A stretch of DNA of 64,000 bases from Basidiobolus meristosporus CBS 931.73 (GCA_002104905.1 MCFE01000095.1:62001-126000), one strand, 5' to 3'; counted from the stretch's first letter, positions 1 to 10,910 are shown. The notes: generated by a model not told the origin, from the sequence alone. Translations and numbers: made by a program.

Positions 1-1178
1 AGAACTGGAGATTTGACCTTAAATTATGTACATGGAAGGCCCCTAGATGAAAAATTAGAAAATCAAGTGCCAATAACAAGGAAGACAAAAATGCTTTAAA
101 AAGCAATGATAACCAGCAAAGAAGATACCCAAGACCTTTTAAAGGCTATAGCAACCTATTTGCAACTACTGCAAATGGAAAGTGTTGTATTATTAAATTT
201 TCACCAAAAATATTGTTGCTAACTTGGTCATTTAGATCTTATTCTTTGATTAGCAATTGGTCCTGACCAAATTTCTTGCTGGGATCTACTTGGAATATTT
301 GCACCAAGTTATCAGGTACCCAGATTTTGATCTTTCTCAAAGTTGTCCAAAAGCCCCCAAACTTTGCACACATATTCTTGGAACCCTCCTTAACAAACTC
401 TACTTGCTTGCTTGCTCCAGTTTATCAAAAGTATAAAAAACAAACTCTTGATCAAAAAATCTGCAGTGAATAGCCTGTAAGTCCCCTAGTTTTCCACCTC
501 ACTGCCAATACTCCTCATAAAATTGCAACTGAAAGGACACACATCAGACCAGTGCTTCAACAAGGGAGATAGTCAGCAGAAAAAGCCAGAATATGTAATT
601 GCTGCTAAAACTGAACATAGACTACTCAATTCTGCACTAAATATGTCCACAAACAAGGATTCTCATATGTGGTATATTGACTCTGGAGCATATCAAGACT
701 TTACAAACTAAAGTAACTTTTTACCCAATATCAAGAAATTGCAATTAAGAAGATTTTCTTGGGTGATACTAGTACACTTAATGCAGTGTGAGAAGGAACA
801 ATCCAAGAAAGCCTTTGAAGCAGTGAAGAAAGCCATACACTGAACTTTAAAGAAGTACTCTATGTACCAGAAATAGCCTAGAACCTACCATCCATAAGCA
901 AGGCTACAGCTGAAGGACTCAGTTCCAGCTTTGACAATTCTGGAAGCAGGATCACTATTCAAAGTGGTACTTATATTGCTTTATGCATCAAAGATCAAAA
1001 TCTGTGTAAGTTGACTTATATAACATCATTCTGGAAGCCTAGTTAAGTAAGTTGGATGATAACACACCAATGCTTTGGCAAGGGAGATTTGGATGTATCA
1101 ATGTTGCTTATTTGTGCAAAATGACCAACAATTTGGTAATTTCTGGAGTAAAAATTGATCCCCCAGCTTGGTTTGCAA
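1..1178 (+). pseudogene. Copia-A gag-protease-integrase remnant
   Basis: This is a decayed 5' part of a Ty1/copia polyprotein, split by the solo LTR at 183-530. Bases 1-182 match the gag segment near 34,490-34,660 of the better preserved copy. After the LTR, the zinc-knuckle tail resumes (GHTSDQCF at about 531-555), followed by the protease region (WYIDSG at about 670-690, where the active-site DSGA reads DSGA with a damaged tail). The pre-integrase region runs to about 1,178, where similarity stops at repeat R. Several frameshifts and stops are visible. It cannot make protein. Confidence 0.85.
183..530 (+). mobile_element. Copia-A solo LTR, 5-bp target duplication
   Basis: A 348-bp diverged copy of the Copia-A LTR, starting TGTTG and aligning throughout with 37,926-38,274. 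It interrupts the gag reading frame. The flanks are GAAAG at 178-182 and GAAAG at 531-535, a perfect 5-bp target duplication, so this is a true solo LTR insertion and not a fragment. Confidence 0.87.
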
Positions 1179-1912
1179 GAAGAATGTGTTGTTTGGATCA
1201 TGACAAATAATAGTTATTCAATGCAATTGCATCATCTTCTCCTGGGTCTTCATCTTACAAGGACTACTACTGAAGTATTTGGTAGTGATTTACTTTGCCC
1301 ACCTACATTACTTTCTTGTTGAATATCATCTTGGCTACTTGTGTATTTGTTGGTATTTTGCCACCCAGTTGATGAGTGCAATGCCACAGCTTGGCTGCAC
1401 TGAGTTGCGCTGGATGATGGTACTAAGTTTGCCTGAAGTGCCACATGCTGACACATTCTTCTACTTGCCAAAGGCTCTGGTGGTGGAGGCACTTTATGTG
1501 ATTCATCATCAGTCACCGGGTGGGTGTAATGGCATGTGCAGGCGCAACTCAATGTGTTGGCAGGGCCCTTAGCTGAGCTTGATGTGATGCAGCATGTTGA
1601 CGCAACTTGGCCTGCTCTAATGGACTTGTGTCTAAATTAGCAGTTTGGCAAGTTTTGGTAGTTTTGCTTAGAAGCATGCACATTGACTTGATCCAAGGCA
1701 CTCTTGTGAAGGGTGTTGGCAGAGTTTGAACTAACATGCACCAGTGTATTGAAGTTGTAAGGAATGGCAAGGAATCCAGCAAGATATGCTGGTGCAATAT
1801 GGATGTTGCTTGTGGTCTGTTTTCTTCCTCTTGAAGCTCACCTTGCAGTTCCTCAATATATATACTTGCCCTCTGTCTGATACTTTAGAACTGTTGGCTA
1901 GATGAGTCTGTG
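1179..1912 (-). repeat. Repeat R copy (unclassified, coding-like on minus)
   Basis: A dispersed sequence that recurs at 6,545-6,827, 10,199-10,537, 24,840-25,010 (opposite orientation), 25,260-25,540 and 30,186-30,825. The minus strand here has two short open stretches (1,250-1,552 and 1,549-1,797) with phrases such as FTRVPW and KTCQTANLD, which recur in similar form in other copies. The shared peptide-level similarity suggests an old protein-coding element. I do not recognise the protein. It sits between two Copia-A pieces of opposite orientation. Confidence 0.55.
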
Positions 1913-2903
1913 TATATTGCTTGATTGAGCTCTTATCAAACAACACTGCCATGAATCTGATAAGCTTCTTTACTTTGGTATTCTACATTCTGTATGCCTT
2001 ACTCTCATTGCAGTAGCCCACAAACATGCATCTTACATTATTTGGCTTAAATATTTACTAATATCTGGGCAGCTTTTTGACATTTGCTGTGCACACAAGT
2101 ATTCTCAGATACCCTGCACCTAATGTGTTTCTAAGGTATGCTTTAAATGGTGAAGAACTACAAAGTATTTTGCAATAACTCCTATAATTGCAATATACAC
2201 CTGCAGCAACTGATTCAGCCCAAAAATCAAAGGAGAATTTCTGATCATGGAGCATAGACCTTACCATAGCAATGATTGATCTATTTGCATATTTTGCTAC
2301 ACTATTTTGCTTAAGAAAATATGAAACAGTAGTCTCTTGCCTTATCCCATGAATCTTGCAGAAGTGAATGAAAAGCTATGAGGCATATTTTGTACTGTTG
2401 TAAGTCCATATTTCCTTGAGTTTAATCAATTGCTCTCTCCACTGGTGCTTTAAGCTTCCTGAGATTAGACAAGGTTTATTCTTCTCCGTCCATTCAGTAG
2501 ACTCACATGCACCCTATAAAGTAATTAATAAAAGTGAAGAAATTCTTCCTCCTACCTAAAGATAAATTTTGTATAGGTCCACACAGATCTGAGTGAATTA
2601 GATCTAAGTGCTTCTTAGTTTTGACTAGCCCTAAGCTCTTGAATGGTTATATGGCATTTTCCTATATATGCAGGCCTCACAGTGCTCCCAATTAGCTGGG
2701 GGCTCAATTTTTACACCAGACATTAGCTGAACTCCAATCACTTTGCACAAATAATCAATCCCAAAGTGTTCAAATCTCTGTGCCCTAGTAGTGGTGCTTC
2801 TTCATAAGGTCCACACTTTTCTGAGTTAATTAGACCTAGTTGTTTGTTAGTGTTGATTAGCGCAGAGCTCTTGAATGCCTGTCTGGCTCTTTTCCCATAT
2901 ACT
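1913..2903 (-). pseudogene. Copia-A integrase remnant
   Basis: On the minus strand, 2,058-2,267 reads as the C-terminal part of a copia integrase (MVRSMLHDQKFSFDFWAES), closely matching 35,731-35,930 of the preserved Copia-A. The similarity continues on both sides, from the domain after integrase (about 1,913) to the GKxARQ segment before the catalytic core (about 2,890). Many indels and stops are present. The homologous frame continues at 3,563 after the LTR insertion. Confidence 0.82.
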
Positions 2904-3562
2904 TGATTTAAGAGTCTTGCAAATTTTGGAAGTGATCAGGAGAACAAGTAGATTGTGTGGCTTTTATTTAATGAATTATTGAATGTAAAATGTAGTTCTT
3001 ATACTTTTACATGGTTGTGGCTTAAAAAACATGTTGAATAGGCTCAGAAAGGTTGCAACAACATATATGTTCAGTTTGGGGATGCTTGGATAGCTTTGTA
3101 ATTTTCATGTTCTGGGTGCCTGATATTTGGTGAAATATTTTAGGTAACTTCCAATTAAAAGTTTGATGGGCATTCTCTAGAGTTTGTGGGTCATGATCTT
3201 AGTGGCTTAGTTAGGTCAATACATATGTGTGTTATGATCTACTGCTTGAATATCAGTGTTATCTATCAAATCAGTAGCACTAGCCAGCAGATGAATCAGC
3301 AGATCCTTATCAGACAGGAATAGATATATTAAGTTTGACTTACTGGGTGATGATGATGCAATCAAATGAGTCATCAGCCACAACCTACATTAGGAAATAC
3401 AATTAGTCAGCAATTAATCTGGCAAAATGTATATAAGGAGCTGCTGGAACCTCAATAAAAATCAGTTCAAGTTTTAGTGAATACAATACTAGCTTAACTC
3501 CCTATTCTTCTACAACTCTTGTACCAAGACTTGTAACATGTGGAATTATGATTTTTACAACA
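2904..3562 (-). mobile_element. Copia-A solo LTR (split by a Gypsy-A LTR)
   Basis: A minus-strand Copia-A LTR inserted in the integrase remnant. Its 3' part is at 2,904-3,229. Its first 24 or so bases (TGTTGTAAAAAT in sense) lie at 3,539-3,562, after the Gypsy-A LTR. The surrounding integrase frame is continuous across it. A target duplication is too eroded to call. Confidence 0.8.
3230..3538 (+). mobile_element. Gypsy-A solo LTR, 4-bp target duplication TGTG
   Basis: A 309-bp LTR starting TGTTATGATCTACTG and ending CTTGTAACA, aligning with the LTRs at 13,397-13,764 and 17,972-18,340. It contains TATATAAGG (about 3,430) and AATAAAAATCAG (about 3,455) as promoter-like and polyA-like signals. 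The flanks are TGTG at 3,226-3,229 and 3,539-3,542. It is nested inside a Copia-A LTR. Confidence 0.88.
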
Positions 3563-4900
3563 ACAACCAGACTTACAGTGCTCCAAATTTGCTGGGAGAT
3601 GAATTTTTACTCCAGTAACTAGCTGAAGTCCAATCACTTTGCACAAATAATCAAAACTAATGTGTACAAATCTCTGTGCCACAGTAATGGTGTTCCTTTG
3701 TTCAAGTTACATATATTCGCATTCAAATACTCTGAAATATATGAAAACATATATCAATTCTGATCCCCAAAATGCAAAGCAAAATGGGCACCATTTTGAT
3801 CAGTGATACGGCATCCAGAATTGTCAAAACCAAAACTGAGCCCTTGATTGTGGTCTTGGTCACAGATAGCTGGTTATTAGCTAGTTCTGGTACATTCAGT
3901 ACTTCTTTGAAGACAAGCATGAGGCTTTATTCACCACTTGTAAGGTTCACTAGGATAGTTCTTTCTATAACTGCATCAAGTGCTTTATAGTCACAAATGG
4001 AAACCTTTGCAATTGGAATTTCTTGATTTTGGATAAATAGTTTTCTATGGAGTGTAAAGTCTTGAGATGCTCCAGAGTGAATGCACCATATCTGAGAATC
4101 CATGTTTGAGGGCTTATTTAGTGCAGATATCAGTTGTCTATCTTCAGTTATTAGAGTATTTCCATATTTATGCTTTTTTCTGTTGATTAACTGTCTTTAT
4201 AAGGCACTCATCTATTGTGTGTCTGTTTGATTTGCAGTAAGTGTGACACAGGTTGTAGCTACTTTTGAGGGGTCCTGAGTACCACCTGTGTTGGTTTTCA
4301 TTGCATATTACAGTATTTTCTTCATCCTTTGTATTGGTGCTTGCTTTTCTTGATTTGTCATCCAGAAGCCTCCCCCATATGTGCTTTAATGTGAAATCAT
4401 CAGTTCCAAACTCTAGGGTTAATACATTACCCTGAAATAACTCTCTCAGACTATTCAAGATGGTAACTTTCACATCCTCATCATTAGTTGGCAAACTGGC
4501 TGTTTCCATATCACCAAGCAGCAGGGTAAGTTTCTTGACCATATTTCTCATTTCTTCTCTTGGCAGCATCTTAGTTGCAAAGAATATTTGTCAAAGATAC
4601 ATCTGCTTAGCAGCTGTTCTTGACCAATATTTGTTTTCTAATGCCTTCTAGAAATTCTTTGCCATTTTGCTCCTGGGTAACAAATTGGCAATTTGACTTA
4701 AACATCAAGACAAGTGCTGCTCAATGCACTTTGTTCTTTATTCAAATACTTCAAGGCTTCCTTTCCTATGTTCTTATCAGGGCACTCTTATCCCATGGCA
4801 GCATTCCAGAGGCCACTTTCCTGTAACAGCATCTTTTACTTTGCCTTCCAGAGAGGGAAATTAGACCCACCCAGCTTTTCAAGGTGAAGAGGGACAGCTA
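3563..4900 (-). pseudogene. Copia-A gag and protease remnant
   Basis: A continuation of the minus-strand Copia-A. Reading right to left there is a damaged gag start near 4,860, a gag core at 4,168-4,569 (open for 133 codons, ending with a degenerate zinc knuckle, CHTYCKSNRHTIDEC), then the protease-to-pre-integrase stretch at 3,723-3,920. Gag retains only partial similarity to the better preserved copy. It is interrupted by stops and indels and is not functional. Confidence 0.83.
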
Positions 4901-5258
4901 GGGGCTCATAACCTGTAATAAGTATCTTGGAGACATTGGAAATGATTTGGAGAACAAGTAAACTATGTGACCTTCACCTGATGATTTATTGAATGCAAAA
5001 GATGTTTGATACTTTTACACGGTCTTGCATAAAAGCACTTAATATATGCTCAGGAAGATTCCAAGAGCATATATGCAAAGTTTGCAGCTGTTTGGACAAC
5101 TTTGAGAACTCTGATGTTCTTAGTACTTGATGTTGCAGTGAGAATATTTGAAGTAAATTCCAACAAAAAATTAGTCAGTATACAATAAGACTGGTAGGGA
5201 ATACCTTAAGTGACAACATTATGTACTTACTTAGGTGGAATCTTTAGCTTTTACAGCA
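4901..5258 (-). mobile_element. Copia-A 5' LTR with primer binding site
   Basis: The minus-strand LTR occupies about 4,914-5,258 (345 bp). Directly inside it, the plus strand reads GGGGCTCATAACC (4,901-4,913), the same motif as the primer binding site of the intact Copia-A. It equals the anticodon arm of initiator methionine tRNA. This confirms the element ran right to left from here. Confidence 0.85.
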
Positions 5259-6239
5259 GTTTTACTAGAACCATATAAAAGTATAAACACTACTTGTATA
5301 TTCAATAAATTGTATACATAATGGTTCTCTTGATTACTTCCAATATCTCCAAGATTTTTACTACACATAAAGGCACTCATGACCCTTTAAAGGCAAGTCT
5401 CAAGTTTGATCTTCCAACAGTGCTTAATACCTTGCTTAAGAGCTATATAGAGTCTCATTAGTAGTCTAAGGCTTAGCAGTATGGACTTAATGTGTATAGG
5501 CTAAGTTTGTACCCTCACTCATTCAGCAAGTTTGACTTTATCTAATCTAACTGGATTTCCTGTTGTATAAGATTAGAGTGATCACTGTTGGGATACTTCT
5601 AGACACTAATTGTTGCTGAAGTATAGCTGTAGAGTTCTCTGGAGTGATATAACTCTCATTGTTTGCTCTGATTTAATTCCATTCATATTTCAACTTCATA
5701 TTGAGTTCTTGGCATCATTGGATGTTATTATTGCAAAATTCTGAATATTAATCAAATAACACATTGGTAGACTTGGCCAGCATCTTTGTTTTGGTATCAT
5801 AGATTTTGCATGCTTTGATGTCATTGCAGTAGTCCAAACATGAACTCTTTGTATTTTTGGCTCAAGTCTTGACTAGGTTCCAGACAGTTTCCTGCTATAC
5901 ACTATGCAACCAAAAATTCTTGGTACTTTGTACTTGATCTACTCCCATTTTATGACTTTCAAGTGCAAAGGTTATAAGACTTCTGTTACATCACTTGCAT
6001 GGTTGGGTATTCTGAATGTGGACTTTACTACATCAGTAAAGATATTGCAAAGCTCTCAATAGCCCAATCTAAGTTTTTGAAGGAAACTGCAACTTTCTGG
6101 TTAGAAAACTCCTCTTTAAGAAACATATAAATAAAGATATATGTGTATTAAAATATAAATATTCTATGCTGATGCCTGCCATTTTTATTACCATTGCTCC
6201 TGTTGGATGAGATGTCAGTTGTTGTTTGGTCTAAAAGTA
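5259..6239. repeat. Copia fragments and unassigned repeat DNA
   Basis: 5,265-5,371 matches the 3' third of the Copia-A LTR on the plus strand. 5,750-5,960 read on minus resembles the segment after the copia integrase core. 5,955-6,120 is shared with 44,887-45,040, so it is another dispersed repeat. I see no gene in the remainder, which is AT-rich and has no CpG that I noticed. Confidence 0.5.
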
Positions 6240-6827
6240 TCCCAAGGCACCAAGCCCCCAGTTGACTCATTGACCGCACTTAACCTATATAATTTGCCAT
6301 TATATATTGAGTTGTGCTTATTCAGCAAGTGAATTCCTGATTTTAGTGATTGGACAAGGTTTCATAGCTGGCACAATTAATTGCATTGTTGCTAAACAGA
6401 TCTAATGGCCACACTGGTGGTACAGATGATGTACACATATGTAGGGTGTGTTTATAAAGGGTTTGGTCTCAAATGCTAGACAACCTTGTTAGAGCATATT
6501 AAGTATTACTGACCATTGGTGAGCAATGGCTCAAATAGGAAGTAAGAAAACATGTTGTATGGATTATGACAAATAATGGTGATTTACTCTGCACAACCAA
6601 ACTACTTCCTTATCAACTATCATCTAGGATACTTATGTATTAGTTATTCATATTTTGCTGCCTGGTTGATGAGTGTAGTGTTATAGCTTGGCTGAGCTGA
6701 ATTACTTCAGAGGATGTTACAGACTGGCTTGAAGTGCCACATGCTGATGCACTCTTTTATTTACCAAAGGCTCCTACTGTGGATGTATTTCTAGTGGGTC
6801 TTTGTTGGTCAGTTCTCAAGAAGTAAC
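6240..6827 (-). repeat. Repeat R copy and flanking repeat
   Basis: 6,545-6,827 aligns with 1,180-1,480 (repeat R) in the same orientation. The preceding stretch shares a GTTGACTCATTGACC-like segment with about 29,130-29,170. No open frame of note is present. It abuts a Copia-B LTR. Confidence 0.45.
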
Positions 6828-7193
6828 TGTTGAAATATTGAACTATTTGGTATTATTGTGCAGTGAAAAATTTACTTAACAATTCTGGACTAGTCTTAGT
6901 AAATGTAGGACAACTTACAGCCCCAACTTTGCCACCTTTGTCAGATCCATGATCCTATGATAATTCCACCATAGTCAAGATCAAACTAACACTTTCACCA
7001 AACATTATGTAATAACCCTGAAGCTGTTACAGAATGCTTCTCAATGCTGAGAAACTCTCCTTACCTAGTGTTACAGCTGAATTACTGCTACAAAGGTCCA
7101 AGACTTAGCTTTTTTATGAGTAAACAACAGTTCACTATTATCACTATTTCTTGATAGACTCCTTATATCCAAATCACTTCGTATATTTCAGCA
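6828..7193 (+). mobile_element. Copia-B 5' LTR
   Basis: A 366-bp LTR starting TGTTGAAATATTGAAC and ending TTTCAGCA. The family is repeated at 10,538-10,905, 26,073-26,443, 28,335-28,703 and elsewhere. The next bases, GATTATGTGCCC (7,194-7,205), resemble the Copia-A primer binding site GGTTATGAGCCC with two changes. This suggests that the same half-tRNA priming is used. Confidence 0.83.
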
Positions 7194-7647
7194 GATTATG
7201 TGCCCTGATTACTTTAATCCACTCTAACAATAACTAACCCTGATTACATTAATTTACTCTAACAATGACTTCTACCAGCAAACAGAATAATCTAATATCT
7301 TCCCTGTAAAGGAGAGGTTTGATGGGAAGAACTATAGACTTTGGAGAATCAAAATGCAGATCCACCTTGAGGAAAGAAAGCTTTGGAATATAGTCACAGG
7401 AAAAGTGGTTGAGCCCAAAGGAACAGCACCAGTGGTGGAGAAGTTTCAAGAGAAGGAGACAAAGGCCTTCAATGCCATATGTATATTTATATGGCAAACA
7501 AGCTAGGTAATATTTCAGAAGCTCAGAAGGCTTTGACACCACCAGAATATTGGCTATTGTACACTCAGACATGTGTGTTCCCATGAGAACACTGTCCTTT
7601 GAGCCAAGAGATACTTTAGGACATTCATCCCTTACAGACACTCACGT
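7194..7647 (+). pseudogene. Copia-B gag fused to integrase fragment
   Basis: The gag start is at 7,267 (MTSTSKQN, then the conserved FDGKNYRLWRIKMQIHL segment). It runs about 75 residues to AKAFNAIC-like sequence near 7,485. There it jumps directly into a copia integrase N-terminal fragment (YGKQAR, then IVHSDMC at about 7,565), skipping the protease. The same junction occurs in the inverted copy at 8,724-9,505. The frame contains stops. It is cut at 7,647 by the long solo LTR. Confidence 0.75.
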
Positions 7648-8719
7648 TGTAGTGGGGTGACAGTGACACCCACTGACAGATGTGCTCATTCCCATATTTT
7701 CTACTTCCCTATATCCCTACTACACTCATTTTAGTTTTATCCCATTTGTCTTACCCAATCAGTACTATCCCATAAGCCGGTTGACTATCACACCTGCTTA
7801 CCTTATTGCATAAGTTACCCCTCACTTTATGTAAGATTACTAGTTACAAGTGCTTCTATATTAGGCAAGTACCCGCGCCAGTACCTGTGACACATGATCA
7901 ACCCGTGACACCATCCCTACCATTTCCATACCATATATGGTATCCCCATGTTACACAGGTTTCAGAATACTGATTCCTGATTGGTTGGATGTGCTGTGCC
8001 TCTTAGAACCTTCCGGCACCTACTTAGAACATTCTTAGGTCATTCTGATGTCATTAAGATTTCTATTGAACTCCAGAACCTTCTGGAACACCATGATTAG
8101 TAATCACTTAGCTAGTGAAGAAAAGTATATAAGGGAGGCTATCCCTCAACAATAAATCATCATCCCTTTTATCAATATACCGACTTGTTGATTAGTGTGA
8201 TCACTGCTACCTGCTGCTACCTGAACTTCCAACCCTAGACCACAGGACACTCCCAGGAAACCGCGCTGACAGCCAACTGACCTTGGAGGCACTACTTGTG
8301 AGGAATACTCAGAGTAGGTATCTTTTATTATATTTGATTCTTTCCCAAGTTTGTTCTTGTACAGGCAAAGATACTTTTCTGTCTTTGTAACTATTGACCA
8401 CAGCTGCATTCTTATCAAGTCCCTGCTGGTGGAGTTTACAGTTGTTTTGACTTTGGAAGCTTTAGTACATTGTCATCTCAAAGGACGCTGAACCCAGCAC
8501 ATACTTTTGTTAAGACGCCAACTAAGTTGGGGATTGTAGCTCAATAGTTTTCCCTTGACAAGCTTGTGGCTTTATCCCCCTTCACATTAGATTAGAGACA
8601 GAACCCAAGCATTCCTAGCAAGCTTTTGCCAGAGGTTATCGCACCCAGTGAACACCCCACACACAAAACACTTGAGAAGTGTTGGACGTATCTCTCCCTT
8701 GGACCTATACACCACCACA
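7648..8719 (+). mobile_element. Long solo LTR (1,072 bp), target duplication ACGT
   Basis: Starts TGTAGTGGGGTGACAG and ends CACCACCACA, with matching short inverted ends. The flanks are ACGT at 7,644-7,647 and 8,720-8,723. It has TATATAAGG (about 8,126) followed by AATAAATC (about 8,151). No coding potential is seen. A second copy in reverse orientation lies at 46,094-47,162 with its own 4-bp duplication. No internal region of this family is present in the window. Confidence 0.83.
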
Positions 8720-9505
8720 ACGTTGATTAGAATTCAGTAATTTAGGCCCAAGAAAATATGATTTTTCACTAATTGGCTCATTTCCAGTTCCCCAATGCAT
8801 CCTAGCCTCCTATGCCACATTGCCCAGTTAGTCTCATCAGTTTCAGCAATGCCCACATATGCGGGTATAGTGGTCTTGCATTGTAACTTATAGATATTGT
8901 GAACTCTGATTCCCAAAGCTAATTTTAGTCCATTTTTACGCAATATTGAGCAGCTTGGATTGGTAAAAACAGATTTCAGTCCCAGAGTAGTTGCTTTACT
9001 GCCTGAGAGTAAGTACTTAGCTATTGCAGGTATATAGGGTATGTCAGTTAGTTTTGCTGATGTAGCCCCCAAGATATTACTCACAATCAGTTGTATAGAC
9101 CCACTGGCAGTAGCTTACAGTGCAGAGTTGCCTCCCAGATAAGGGGATGAATGACTGAAAGTATATCTTGGCTCAAAAGGACAGTGTTCTCATGGGACCG
9201 CACATGTTTGAATGTACAATAGGCAATATTCCAGTAGTGTCAAAGCCTCCTGAGCTTCTGAAATATTACCTAGCTTGTTTGCCATATGAACATACATTGA
9301 AGGCCTTTGTCTCCTTTGCTCAAAACTTCTCCACCACTTCTGCTGTTCCTTTGGGCTCCACTGCTTTTCTTGTGACTACATTCCAAAGCTTTCTTTCCTC
9401 AAGGTGGATCTGCATTTTGATTCTCCAAAGTCTATAGTTCTTCCCATCAGACTTCTCCTGTATAGGGAAGATATATTTATTGTTCTGTTTGCTGGTAGAA
9501 GTCAT
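8720..9505 (-). pseudogene. Copia-B derivative with scrambled order
   Basis: Read right to left: gag start (9,505, MTSTSKQN) to about 9,295; then an integrase fragment (about 9,290-9,165, YGKQAR-like); then protease and pre-integrase sequence (9,084-8,734, including WHRRLG at the pre-integrase histidine). The natural order is gag, protease, pre-integrase, integrase, so the integrase piece is misplaced. The open stretch at 8,734-9,084 (116 codons) is the best preserved part. It is a non-functional derivative, arranged tail to tail with 6,828-7,647. Confidence 0.72.
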
Positions 9506-9541
9506 TGTTAGAGTAGATTAAGGTAATCAGGGCACATTATC

Positions 9542-10122
9542 TGCTGAAATATAAGAAGTGATTTGGATATAAGGAGCCTATCAAGAAAAAGTGATAATAG
9601 CAAACTGTTGTTTACTCATAAAAAGCTAAGTATTGATACCTTTGTAGCAGTAATACAGTGGTAACACTAAGTAAGGAGGGTTTCTCAGCATTCAGGAGCA
9701 TTCTGTAACAGTTTTAGGGTTAGTACCTAATAGACTTGTTCCATTGTGACATTGATCATAGTGCCAGAAAGTGCTGTATATTTTGTTATTATTTTGATAT
9801 TTCAGGGTCATATGCATGTCAATTTTGATCCCAAATTGGCACTGTATGGCACCATCTGGGACTCTGTGGCATGATCAGGCACCATCTGACATGCTATGGC
9901 ACTGTTGGGCACTATAATCAGCTGGAATGATGGAACAAGTCTAATGTATGGTAAAAGTGTTAGCTTGATCTTGACTATAGGGGAATGATCATATAATCAT
10001 AGATCTGAAGAAAGTGGCAAAGTTAGGGCTGTAAGTTACTCCTACCATGACTAAGACTAGTCTAGAACTGCTGAGTAAGTTTTTAGCTCCTGACTTATAC
10101 CAAGATGTTCAATATTTCAACA
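9542..10122 (-). mobile_element. Copia-B LTR (5' LTR of the minus copy), split by a small TIR element
   Basis: Aligns with other Copia-B LTRs on the minus strand. It ends at 10,122 (the plus strand reads CAATATTTCAACA, that is TGTTGAAATATTG in sense). It is interrupted by the insertion at 9,733-9,941. It inserted into another Copia-B LTR whose end lies at 10,123-10,198. Confidence 0.8.
9733..9941. mobile_element. Small terminal-inverted-repeat element (MITE-like), 209 bp
   Basis: The ends are GACTTGTTCCAT and its complement, a perfect 12-bp inverted repeat. It continues imperfectly for about 35 bp, both arms carrying ATAGTGCC. TA lies on each side. Other copies of this LTR (for example about 19,985-20,010) read straight through the site, so the empty site is documented inside the window. 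The interior has repeated GGCAC and TGGCAC motifs. It has no coding capacity and is likely a non-autonomous DNA transposon. The superfamily is uncertain (TA or TAA duplication). Confidence 0.75.
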
Positions 10123-10198
10123 TACACAACAGTTCAGCTTTGATGACTTTTTCTTCATAATCTCCTTATATCCAAATCACTTCTTACATTTGCAACAG
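10123..10198 (+). repeat. Copia-B LTR 3' end fragment
   Basis: The last 76 bp of a Copia-B LTR on plus, ending ATTTGCAACA. The rest of this LTR is displaced or lost where the minus-strand LTR inserted. Confidence 0.65.
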
Positions 10199-10537
10199 TA
10201 ACTTGCAAATGTCCAGGTGTAATGGTATTGCAGGCACAACAGAACACATTGACATGGCCCTTAGCTGAGTCCAATGTGATGCTACATGCAGATGCAACTT
10301 GGCTTGCTATAGTGGGATTGAATCTAATTGAGTAGTTTGGCAGGTTATTATTGTTTTGCTCCGGGCCATGTGCATTGGCCCCAAGTGTGTCTACTAAGTA
10401 CAAGGCTCCTTGCTCAAGCATATTGGTGTTTATGGGACTTGCACACACTGGTGTGCTGGCACTGCAAGGCCCAATATTAAATACAGCAAGGCATGCCAGA
10501 GCAATCTGCGTACAGTGGCCTGCAAAGTTCTGGATAC
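10199..10537 (-). repeat. Repeat R copy
   Basis: The minus strand is open for 97 codons (10,155-10,448) and shares peptide blocks with the copy at 1,549-1,797. The plus-strand segment 10,374-10,567 is copied almost perfectly at 25,909-26,102 (one difference seen in 194 bp). The function is unrecognised. Confidence 0.55.
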
Positions 10538-10905
10538 TGTTGAAATATTGAGCTATTTGGTATCATTCAGCAGCTACAAATTTACTTAACAATTCTGGAC
10601 TAGTCTTGGTCACTATGGGACTAGTTTACAGCTCTAACTTTGCCACTTTCTTCAGATCTATGATCTTATGATTATTCCCCTATGATCAGAATGAAATTAG
10701 CACTAATACTAACTATTATGTACTAACCTGGAACTGTAACAGAATGCTCCTGAATATTGAGAAACCCTTGTTATTTAGTGCTACAGCTGTATTACTTCTA
10801 CAAAGGTATAAATACTGAGCTTCTTTACTAATAAACAACAGTTCAACTATTATCACTATTTATTGATAAGTTCCTTATATCCAAATCACTTCTTAAATTG
10901 CGACA
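10538..10905 (+). mobile_element. Copia-B solo LTR, target duplication GATAC
   Basis: A 368-bp LTR, TGTTGAAATATTGAGC to TTGCGACA, flanked by GATAC at 10,533-10,537 and GATAC at 10,906-10,910. This is a perfect 5-bp duplication. It contains the TATAAATACTGAGC promoter-like region near 10,805. Confidence 0.88.
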
Positions 10906-10910
10906 GATAC

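Noticed and set aside
4901-4913. A tRNA gene, because of the perfect initiator anticodon arm
   Set aside because: No acceptor or T arm surrounds it. It is the primer binding site next to a Copia-A LTR.
7249-7641. 130-codon minus-strand open frame
   Set aside because: It is the antisense of the Copia-B gag-integrase sequence, whose plus-strand motifs (FDGKNYRLWRI, YGKQAR, IVHSDMC) are the real signal.
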